Assembly: GCF_029784155.1 (NCBI RefSeq)
Contig: NC_073692.1
Location: 430,757,324-430,821,323 of the forward strand
Length of the DNA: 64,000 nucleotides
Direction of reading: 5' to 3'
Source of the DNA: Uranotaenia lowii
Lineage: Eukaryota > Arthropoda > Insecta > Diptera > Culicidae
In this document: piece after piece, positions 33,171 through 43,149 of the stretch
Numbering within the stretch: position 1 is the first letter of the stretch
Layout: each line of letters opens with the position of its first letter
Program-made: the position numbers and the translations under genes
Notes under the pieces: model-generated
Databases searched by the model: none
What the model saw: only the letters and a program-made list of their open reading frames with translations
What the model was told of the DNA's origin: nothing

Positions 33171-35145
33171 AGGAAAGGAGTACAATTAGGAGTGTATTGG
33201 CAAAAAATGCAACACTTTGTTTTGAGAATAACCTTTGAATGCATTGATGAAAATCGATGAAATTTCCAATGAAGCTACCTAGTAATGAAATGTTCACATG
33301 TGCAAGTGGTTTTTGAGATTACTCTTATATGGGGGGTTGAATTAAAAGGAATCTTTCGATTGCTTTTATTCAATGTCTGAGATAGCGTCCAATGAAAAGT
33401 TTATCGACAACGTGCCCATCTATAATGCTTACTATGAACCACTCTTTTTTCAAATCAAGGCTTTTTTATAACTTTTATTGTTTCCTGAAGCTTGACTTTA
33501 AAAACTACTCAAAACTTTTTATTTGATCGAAGTTATGACAATTTAAGCCGACTGTCCTTTTTCGACAAAAAAACAACATATTTGACTTATAATCACACCA
33601 CCTCTATTGCACCATTCCAGATCCAACCAAAAAACACAGTATCAACTTTGCAAGATCTATGGAAGTGATATTCAGGGAAAAAATGTCGCATGTGAAGGCC
33701 ACCTTCTTCGTATATTCAGCCATTTATTGAGTCAATAGCTATGTAACACTGACTGATTTGCAGCTTTTACAGATCGTTCACTATTTTCTCTTTATTTATC
33801 TCCGGAACATCCAGGCGAGAATTGTCAACGAAAAGTTTCTGGCTGGAAACCTGCTAAATGCCCGCGAAAGATTTCAATTTGCTTTTTCTTCACGTTATTT
33901 AAAAAAATATCTCCCCGCTAGCGGTTCCAATAATATGCTTTAAATACACATACGCCACTTCGTCGTATAAACGTTGATTTTCTTTTAACGATTATCCGAC
34001 GAAGTGGCGTTAATCCATATTTTCTCCATTAGGTGCGCAGTGATCTTATGACTAAGAAAGAGTTGAAATTTGGCATGGATGTTAACTTTTGCCAGAAATG
34101 ATAAAATACATTATCCATTTTGAAAATGTTACGATTTAGATCATCCAGAAAGCAAATACTGCTTCAGCAATATTGACAGTATACATTGGATTTCATCGAA
34201 ATCTGCATACGAAAATTTTCCAGAACTGCCAATTGCTTTTTTGATTTTATATTTGAGGTCGGTGCAAAAGGAGTAAATTACTATTTTTGCGTTAGATATT
34301 ATTTATTGTGCATCGGATTGAGATGAAAATCATGAGGTCATGGGGGTTTCGTGAAACAGTCAATTGAATTTTTTATTGAAATTTTGGTCAAAACTTAAAG
34401 GTTAGTCTACATAAACTATTCAATGTTTTGCGATAATTTCTCTAAAAAACATCGGATCGATATTCAAATACACAGTTATGAATGAAACATTGTACAAAGT
34501 TTGATGGAGGTTGACCTACTGGTTTCGCTCGGCAGATAAAAAAATGCGTCTGAAGATCGTTTTTTTCTAGTTTATCGAATGAGTTTTTCATGTGAGATAA
34601 AAAGTTTTCATTAAAAGTCTTAAATAACGTTGTTAACGTTGCTTTGGGATTTAAAATCAAATGCATTGTCAAAAAAAAACATCATACTGATACATAAATT
34701 TGTGCATAACAAAATATTGGTTAAAGGCCACAAACGGGAGTCGTCCATATGAAGTATTAATTTTATTTAGGTATTTTAAAGATTTCCTAAGGATAAGCCC
34801 TTCTTTTCATGTAAAAGATGTTTTTAACTCAACAGTTTGAAAATTTGAATTTGTATCAAATTTTATACAACTTCAATTACACTTCAATTTTATATCATCT
34901 AACCAAGTTCTCTTCCTGAACCTGTCGTAGATGTGAATGTTTATTCTCGTACCGATCCGTGCTGAAACGGTTGTTCTTTAAGTCATTTTTATTGAAGATT
35001 CGAAACAATTTGACCACCTTAACATGATTAATATTCAACAATAATATTTTGGGATAGAGTTCTAGGACATCTATCTGAGTACATACATATTTCTTGACAT
35101 CACGACCCTAAGCGCTAATGAATCGACGCCAGACCATTAAGTAAG
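33171..35145. other. AT-rich DNA, no gene seen
   Basis: No gene recognised. It contains one short hairpin at 33952-34010. Confidence 0.4.
33952..34010. repeat. Hairpin with 14-bp perfect arms
   Basis: ACGCCACTTCGTCG (33952-33965) and its exact reverse complement (33997-34010) enclose a 31-nt AT-rich spacer. It lies in otherwise ordinary AT-rich DNA; possibly the tip of an unrecognised element. Confidence 0.6.
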
Positions 35146-35147
35146 TA

Positions 35148-35986
35148 GGGCTAAGTTGGGTAATTATTAACAAGGGATAATTCCGAACAAACGCCTTAAA
35201 TAAGCGCCGTTAGGGTCATAGTAGGGTCTCAAAATTCATGTCTCTGAGAAACGAAAATCGTTTTGAGACGTGTCTTATCAATTGACTCCCTCGTCAATGT
35301 GAATGGAGATAAAATGTTGTTTTTTAAAGTTTTAAGTTTAGTTATTGATGCTTGATGTGGTGTGATAAGATTTTCTGTTGAAAAAAAATTCCACCTACGC
35401 ACAAATAAGTGTTCATATTTACCCCATACTTTTCAAGATGCGGGGTAATTATGAACACGTTTTTTCTGAGTATTGGTTGATGATTAAAATTAAATTTTTA
35501 CCGGCAAAATCACGATAACCATTCTAATCTTGAAAATAAGCCTAAAAACAATAATTTAAAATTTTTTTAAAATTCTGGGTCTGAGATAATATGAAAAGAT
35601 GCCTCCCACCTATGTAAAACTGAAACTAGCCAATAACTTTTCAACAGCAAATTTTAAAAATCAACAAATCTCACTACAATGCACTGTTCAGAGGTAGTTT
35701 CAATCTAGGAATATAGCCAATATCAAAAGTTATCACATAACAAGAATCGTTAGAGTGTTCATAATTATCCCATAGACATTAATTATAAACAAACGGGGTA
35801 ATTATGAATAAGCGTTTTACGCCCACCAGTAACGATAAAAATATGAAAAAAATTCTGAAATGGAGAAGGTAACCAGTCATTCATTTTTGGTTACTTTCCA
35901 GAATTTTAACATTAATGAGCTACTTGTTTGAGCTGATAGTATAAAAAAAAATGGATAATTTTGTTCATAATTACCCCACCTAGCCA
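35148..35986. mobile_element. 839-bp MITE with GGGGTAATTAT termini
   Basis: The left end GGGCTAAGTTGGGTAATTAT and the right end, read inward as TGGCTAGGTGGGGTAATTAT, form imperfect terminal inverted repeats. TA flanks both sides (35146-35147, 35987-35988). Internal GGGGTAATTATGAA words recur at about 35441 and 35800. There is no transposase frame. Similar in style to the 23455-24436 element but with a different sequence. Confidence 0.65.
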
Positions 35987-35988
35987 TA

Positions 35989-38260
35989 AGTAAGCTCATT
36001 GCAGATTTTTTCCGTGATACATGTGCTTAATTAAATTTACAGATCACAGTTTATTAAAACCCGATAGCTTTAACCTTTCTTTTCTTATAAACGGGAATGA
36101 CAATATTTTAAATAATCGATTTACATTTTTCGAAGACCGCAATTATTTTTTGTTTCTATTAGCATCATGAACGAGATTTTTAAGTGTAATATACATATAT
36201 ATTAGGGTGGCAACGGAAAATCGGCTGTTTTCCGAAATTCCCAGAAAGTTAATGTTTGGCCAAAAGTATTTTTTTTCATTCATTTTAAGTCATTTGGCAT
36301 GTAAATTAAAATTTCAATTTTCCGAATATCCCACTTTATGTGGCAAATGATTTCCCACAAGCGAGGATTGGCAAATTGGTTGCGTTTGAGTTACTTTTAT
36401 TGGTTATTCATTAAGAACTCCTTTTCCACGTGAAAGAGCAAGAGCAAGCATATGAGCATATTTTTTTATGAACATTAGATTTCTCAGTGATGCAAGTTGC
36501 AGATGATTGTTTAATTATGGAAGTAAATATTTTTTGGCAAATTCAAAAAAAGAAGCATATGATAGTTTTCACTTGAAACCAGAAAAACTCAGATGATTTT
36601 TAAATCGTGAACCATTCTACAAGCCCAAAATGCCGACTGCTTACAACAGCACCGGTCGACAATCGAGAATCGAGTCCCGGTTTGTGTTTAGTTTGTGGAA
36701 GCGTGATTGATATGTGCCATTTGGGGGACACGAAGAGCATAATAACTTCACCAGCCAACCAACCAACTCCGAACGCCCACGCAAACCCGGAATTTTCCGC
36801 ACCCGGCAGAGCGCAAAGCAGCAGAGAATATCCATCAGGCAGAAGCTAAACTGTGTCATCATGACGAGCCACCCTCATTTTCACCGTAACGGTGGCCATT
36901 CTTCTTGTTAAACTGACTCACTCACCTACCACCTGACTCTGACATGAGTAAGGAACGCTTGGCCATCATCGTCAGTCGCCATCGTAGGAAGAGTGTATCG
37001 AGTTGAACTTCCAAAAACAAAAACAATCCCATATAGCTTCTTCCTTTCTGTCGTCGTCGACTAAACTGACTGACTGCACGACCAAAGTCGTATATGGATC
37101 GCTGTTAGAGGTACTCATGAACTCATGTCGCTTATCAATCGCGATTTATTACCCCCATCCGTGCGTGTTAAGGTGGGCGTAATAAGGTTTTTTTTTCGGT
37201 TGATACCTTCCATCTAACAATTGCTAGGTCTACTAGTTAGATGGGTAACCTCAAAGGCAAACCAGTCGACCATTACCTGAAGTATAAGAATATGAGAGCC
37301 ACCGAATACGATGGACGAGTACATTAACGAGGGTATAACGTTAAGCACTAACACACGGGATGATGATGATGGTGCCAAGCCAGGACATGGGCCAACGTAA
37401 CGAGCCGGTCAATTATCGCTTTGGGGGACGTAAACACAACACAATTCGGAAAATGAATTGCTCTTTGCCGTGGGATGTTTACTCGTTCGGTGTTGATTTT
37501 TTCTCCATTTTTTTGGTTTGTGGTTTTTGGGCTTTTCAATGGGTGGCATTGAATGAATCACGGCGCGTCCCAATGTGGCAAACAAAACCACTAGCCAGAA
37601 CGTTATTAAATATAAATATGAACACTAGAAGCTGATTACGCACGGATGTCGATATTTATTTCCGCCTGAATCGAAAGAGACCGTTACAGCTGTACAATTC
37701 TAATCAAACTTGTTTCGCACAATAAAATTGATTCATTGAAGAATTTTGACAGAACAGAATTGGAAGGAGCAATGCAATACCATCACGCGACTTGAATAAA
37801 GAGAGGATTGTTAGAAGTGCCGCCCAATTGGAAAATCATCCAGTAGAACGTTTTTATGAACACAACAGTGAAGAAAAGGGTTGATTATATTAGAATTCAA
37901 GTAATGGCATAACTGTTGAAATTCCGGGCAGAATATCGTGCTGAACCATTTAATATTCAAATCGAAAAAAACACCTATATTAAACAAAAAAATTTAGTCT
38001 CTAAAAAGTCAGCAAAGTACCTTCGCCCTTCTTTTAATTCTATCTCATTATGATACAATACAACAATGATACAATCAGTGTTGAAACAAACTAACAGAGG
38101 TACATTTAGACCAAACCATGACTTCACAATTCCACATAAATCTATTCGTAGCCCACTGGGTAGATTTCCACCAGTAGATACTCACAGAAAGTATCATTTT
38201 CGCACGTGGCACTGCTTTTATGACCACACAAGCGGAAAATATATTCACAATTAGAAATCG
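35989..38260. other. Unique DNA, no gene recognised
   Basis: The less AT-rich stretch 36600-37650 has several overlapping 60-91 codon frames without domains. Nothing is assigned. Confidence 0.3.
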
Positions 38261-38266
38261 ACACTG

Positions 38267-38284
38267 CTGGCTGGCTGGCTGGCT
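38267..38284 (+). repeat. (CTGG)n microsatellite
   Basis: Four and a half tandem CTGG units. Confidence 0.8.
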
Positions 38285-38754
38285 GCAGCGAGCGAAACTG
38301 TCAATCTGGTGGTTGATGTTGTTGATGCCGAGCCTTTTAGATGATCATTCTATTATGATGGGGCCAGCATCTGAAATTACCAGGTTAGTAGCGTAGCTTG
38401 TTGCTGCTTTGATATGATTAACAACTGTAAGTCATGATGTATAGTTTGCACTTTATAAATACGTATTGTCCAGTGAAATAGAGTGCAGCCCCGCTATTGA
38501 AATACAGGGTGACGATAAAGTTCCCGTACTTTTAAAAAAATTCTTCAAAACTGCTACCCCTTTGAGTAATTAATGAAATCAAAACCCTTTTTTGGAAACG
38601 AACACACACATACACACACTGTATCTCAATAGAACTTGTTGTTTACTCGAAGAGATTTCTTTTTACTTAACTCTAAGTGGCCAACTTTCGAGAATATGAT
38701 GGCTAGCATCTTATAAATGCTAAAACCACCAACCCACAGAAAGTGTACTATGTA

Positions 38755-38822
38755 TGCCGTAACCGGGATTCGATCTCATGACCGTTGGCTAAGAAGACTA
38801 TCTTCTACACCACGGGCTGAGA
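38755..38822 (-). mobile_element. tRNA-related SINE head
   Basis: On the minus strand GTGGTGTAGAAGATAG (A-box-like) is followed by GATCGAATCCC (B-box, 38765-38775). The spacing fits an internal pol III promoter. The acceptor stem does not close, so it is not a working tRNA. The element body would extend leftward toward about 38520; its end was not found. Mosquito SINEs with tRNA heads are known, but the family is not assigned here. Confidence 0.4.
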
Positions 38823-38829
38823 ACAACAA

Positions 38830-40284
38830 GAAACATTCTATGGATTTTTCTCAACAACATCAAATGAAAAAAAAAATTAAGATGGGTTCGAAATTGCCAT
38901 ACACGACCTCAATACATTCCTGACTACGCTGCGAATGCTTTCGACGATGTTCGCTGACTCAGCCTTTTTTCGATAAACTTCTCTCGGGATGAATAATTAA
39001 CAAACAATTAAAATCCCATAAAAAAGATATTTCAGTTATAAATAATTCCTATTAGAGACAAAATTTATTAATTGTGAGGAAAAGAATCGGTAGATTTTAA
39101 GCCAAGGAACTTATTTCCGTTTATCGTATTTGCTTTTTATATTCAATTGTATTCAATTGTAGGGAAGATTCGAATTCTGTTGGTTCAAAATTTTCTCAAG
39201 GCGATGGCACTCAGTTTGGATTGATGAAACCCAACCAAATATTCGTTCATAAGTTCACTAAAGGTTCAAAATATTTGATTTAAACATTAATCAGAAAATA
39301 AGCCCAAAACTCCATACCATGCTAAGCGTTTATTGAAGTTTATTCATTTAAAAAAATTTCTCTGACTTTACTTTTTAACACGTTTGTCGCCATGGCACCC
39401 ATATTTGGGTGACGGGTGTATTTCCTGGGGAAGCCCGTCACATCAAAAAGCAGGTGACGCTCTCTTACACAAGTTAGCCGCTCAGTTTAGCCACACGTTG
39501 CAAATCTGGGAACTCTTCCTCTTTTCTTTCTCGCTCCCAGAATTTCTTTGGGCCCGGCTAGTAAAACTACCAAAATGCGCGTGGCGACGAACGTGTTAAT
39601 GACGTATGACTCATTCCAGCGTGACGTGACGACTTTTTGACAGGTTTTTTTGGTATAAATTTCTAGCTAAAGAACCCCAACTATACATATTCCTGAAATG
39701 ATGGATGAATCATTCATCGGGATGAAAATCTCAAGAAAAAGTAAAAAAAAAACGGATTTAATACACTTATCAGTGGATTGGAGGCTTTCTTACAGAGTAT
39801 CAATTATCTTTGGAAATAAATGACACAATAATGGATTCCTTATTTCTGAATTATATATTATAAATTTATAAATAAGATTATGATTAAAGAAAATCGATAG
39901 CAAAAATTACTAAACTCAAAAAAAAAAGGTGGCCAGTACGTTTTTTGGAGGATAAGCGAACTGATATTCAACGAGTTCATTTACAATCAAAATATTTCAA
40001 ACTGTTCAAGTTTGAGAGCCACATTTCTCGACGCTCATTAGTGGCCTCTGCTGGCCTCGCCTCTGTAATTAATTTAGCGATTGCTGGCTACCGCTGCTGA
40101 GCAAATGGCAACCTTTTTTGGAGTTAACGTAAGCATGATATGTTCTATGGAAGAGAAAAATTTTAAACAATTTTGTTTTTTTTTTGGTTTTGAGATAAAA
40201 AAAATCCAATTTTTTGATACTAAACTCATCAAAATCGTGAAACCTAGAATAGGAGTTAATGTGGTAAGAACGTTTAAATGGAAC
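38830..40284. other. AT-rich DNA, no gene seen
   Basis: Only short frames; no domain recognised. Confidence 0.35.
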
Positions 40285-40287
40285 ATA

Positions 40288-41000
40288 GGCGGCATCCATA
40301 AATTACGTAACGAAAAAAATGCACTTCTTTGACCCCCTCCCCCCCGTATGTCACAAGTCGTCACGCTTCGACGTACCCCCCTATGGAAATTACGTAACGC
40401 TATCCAAATCGCTTCTTAGTGCTCATTGATGATAACTCTCTGATAAAATAAAAGGATTGTCATATTACTAGTTGTTCTGTGCTTGTTAACTGATGATCTA
40501 CCTTGTTTAATTTATTTTGTTTAAGCAGCGAAATAAATTAAACAATTATTTAAATATACTTCACTAAGCAATATTTGTCGGAATAATTAAAATTGTATTT
40601 TTAAAATTTATTGAGAAAAAATAGTGAAATTTCCGTCTTAAGGTTGAATAGAGTTCTTGGGGGTAAATGTACATATCCAATATTCGGTTTTCTAGCGACT
40701 ATATCTTGGATATCCAATACACAGTTTAAGGAGTCTATCTCAGAATCATTAAAAAGGGAAGGTTACAAACCAGTTTAATCATGTTGAAGCTTACAAATTT
40801 TAAGCTGATTCTGGTGGGCTTATCATTCAGCAAAAATTGCGGACATCATAATAGCTGCGATTAAACTAAAATTTTTAAGGAAAAAATCGTTACGTAACGA
40901 TGAGCATACCTCCCCCCCTCCCCTATGTCACAATTCGTAACGCTCAAGCTTACTCCCTCCCCCCCCCCCTAGGAGCGTTACGTAATTAATGGATGCCCCC
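40288..41000. mobile_element. Two TTACGTAAC MITE modules bracketing 0.48 kb
   Basis: The outer ends (40288-40312 and 40976-41000) are inverted repeats containing GGCATCCATWAATTACGTAA. ATA flanks both sides (40285-40287, 41001-41003). A second TTACGTAACGC lies at about 40391-40401, and CGTTACGTAACG at about 40889. Each end module (40288-40401 and 40889-41000) is therefore itself a 110-115 bp inverted-repeat unit with C-rich runs, and the two modules lie in direct orientation. The whole may move as one unit, or be two MITEs. Related by its TTACGTAAC ends to the 22220-22391 element. Confidence 0.7.
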
Positions 41001-41003
41001 ATA

Positions 41004-41933
41004 CAAATTCACGGACATCATCGTAACTCGTCGAGCTGAGTCGATTGGTATATATAAAGTGGGGTCTTGGACCCCTAATTAATGATATTCCCAACTGACC
41101 TTTCGCTATGCCTTTCTGTAAGAAAGCCAAAAACATATTCCTGAAGATTATTTAATTCCCTATCCAACCAGATTATTTTTGTCTTATTTTGACTTGCGGT
41201 TATTCAATGAAAACAAGCGAGAAGTGGCGACGGGCGAGAAAATGACTTTTCCAAAATAAAATCGTAGAAGCCAAACTTCTCGTCTCCCTCACATTTTAAC
41301 CAAAAACAATTTGATAAAAATTATCAGAAAGTGATAAAACTTATGGTTAAGTATCAATGAACTAAGTCTGAAAAAATATTTCAATCAAAAATCCACATAT
41401 CAAGTATGGGAGAGTGGGGAATCATGGGCCACTTTTTTTCGTTGTTCCATAACTTCTTTAGGCCGGAACAAATTTCAAATCCTTCTTTTGTCACTCGGAG
41501 TTGGAACATCGCGAGGGGGAGGGGGGACAATAAAAAATAATGCGAAAAACAAATAAATTGCAATAAACTGCACGAAAGCTTGTATGCAACCAAATTGCAT
41601 ATTATATTATTGCATAAAACATATAAATCATGTATTTTTTTTATCGAAAAATTCAATAAAATCAAAGAATACAAAATGTGAATTAACTTCCATCTTCCAA
41701 AATTTTCTTCTGCGGCTTGTAATCTTTCGGATATTTGAATTTTTATTTGAAATTTACCTAAAATACTTCAAACTTTATTTATTCCCCCCTTCGGGATTTT
41801 GTAAATTTCGAAGGGGGGGGGGGGGAGGGGTTACAAAAGTAGATATTGATATTTGTTCCAGCCTTAATGAAATAAAATAAGCGTTTACGAGATAAATCTA
41901 TACCGAGACTGTCAAAAACTACTCTTAAATTTT
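41004..41933. other. AT-rich DNA with G-runs, no gene seen
   Basis: The block 41400-41880 has GGGGGAGGGGGGAC (41516-41528) and a run of 12 G followed by AGGGG (41814-41830), resembling MITE interiors, but no terminal repeats were found. Confidence 0.35.
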
Positions 41934-42355
41934 GAAATAATTTTAGTTAATTTATTTTTCGGCATATCGGTGAAATATATATTCTTGAAGAAAGAATATC
42001 AGAAATGAAAATTGATAAAGATGGATAGAGAAGTGAGGAGAAAATGTAGACTTCGGACCAACCAGATTTCATTGTATAGGTTAAGGTAGTGCCACCTCTA
42101 TCCCGGTCCTACTTCTCCTAAATAATGAAATGTTGCGGGGTAAAGTATGGTGTACGTTAATAAATAAGTTTTCCTCGCAAAAATGCTCTTTCGCTCTTTT
42201 CAACATCTGTAAATTTTCTCCTCACTTATCTATCCATCTTTATCAATTTTCATTTCTAATATTCTTTCTTTAAGAATATACATTTCACCGATATGCCGAC
42301 AAATAAATTTACAAAAATTTATTAACGGTGGTTAACTTATCTTAGAAATAATTTT
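41934..42355 (+). mobile_element. Foldback element 2: ~98-bp arms, 33-nt tail, 11-bp TSD
   Basis: The order is: direct repeat GAAATAATTTT (41934-41944); left arm 41948-42045; loop 42046-42212; right arm 42213-42311; tail 42312-42344 (33 nt, with AACGGTGGTTAACTTA); direct repeat (42345-42355). The arms are about 90-95% matched by eye. The outer end TTTATTTTTCGGCATATCGG, followed by TGA, aligns with TTTTTGGCATTTCGGCGA of the element at 27816. The next words (ATTCTTGAAG / GAATATCAGAAA / ATGAAAATTGATA) also have counterparts there. Same family as 27816-28583. Confidence 0.75.
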
Positions 42356-42399
42356 GAAAATATTTTAGAAATTTCTCGAAACAATTTCAAACATGACAA

Positions 42400-42495
42400 T
42401 ATTCCCGGTGAGGTGCCGAAATTCCCGGTTTTCCGGTGTCGCGATGAAATTTAAAAGTTTTTCCAGGTATTCCCGGTTTTTCCGGTTCGCTAGCA
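42400..42495 (+). repeat. TTCCCGGTTTT stutter repeat
   Basis: ATTCCCGGTGAGG, ATTCCCGGTTTTCCGG, TATTCCCGGTTTTTCCGGTT recur, ending at a GCTAGCAACCCT junction. A sister phrase, TTTCCGGGTTTTCCCGGTTC, is at about 55220-55240. Confidence 0.6.
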
Positions 42496-42779
42496 ACCCT
42501 CTTTGTAGCTAAAGAGGGTTTCAAAATAGTGCACGTTAATAAAAAAACCAAAAAACTTCGACTTACCAAACTTTCAAAAATCATAGAAAAATCAAGTTTT
42601 ATGATATTCCGAGAAAAAAACAAGAATAAGGCACTTGAAGCATCATATAGTAAAAACGAAAAATAATATAAAATGGCTTACTCAAAAATTTTGTTTTGGC
42701 TGATGACCAGCGATTTCTCACTGTCAGCGGGCCGAAAAATCTTTAACTTTAATAGACCCCAGAATTAGGGCAAGCAAAA

Positions 42780-42830
42780 AGGTAGATGACATGCTCAAGC
42801 GACAAAGCATTGCTTCTCTGTTCCATTGCA
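42780..42830 (+). mobile_element. Fragment of the ATGCTCAAGCGAC MITE family
   Basis: GATGACATGCTCAAGCGACA followed by AAGCATTGCTT matches the left end of the copy at 46418 and, more distantly, that at 57538. Only about 50 bp remain. Confidence 0.55.
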
Positions 42831-42924
42831 CACTGGAGAATTTCGATCAAAAAAGGTACCTATTTTGATTTTGAGCCAAGAGACGAAGCAGCCCGAGGCT
42901 GAAAGTCTCTATAATAAAGAGAAA

Positions 42925-43130
42925 AAAAATTTTTTGAGCCCCCCTTCGACTTCGACAAACACCGACAATGTGTCAAAAGTCTTCCAGTCCTTCCTGGCCC
43001 TCCAAAAAGGCGGTGCAACAAACCATTTCTTGCTAAAGCAACATCTGGGTAAGCCTGCTTGATCATTTCAGACGTCTCCAAGTTTCACAGGGAATTAAAT
43101 CGCGTACCTCTGGTCTAACGACCGCTGCAT
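42925..43130 (-). pseudogene. mariner transposase N-terminus, broken
   Basis: On the minus strand the ATG at 43128-43130 opens MQRSLDQRYAI, a TAA, then FPVKLGDV, closely resembling the start of mariner-family transposases. After a one-base frame change, ETSEMIKQAYPDVALAR follows, which is the first helix-turn-helix region. A further shifted piece, FLEGQEGLED, matches the next block. Only about 70 of roughly 340 residues remain, with at least two frameshifts and a stop. No terminal repeats or catalytic domain are seen. This is a different subfamily from the DD37E-like relics at 47-49.6 kb. Confidence 0.65.
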
Positions 43131-43149
43131 TTTCAGCTTGCACCACTTA

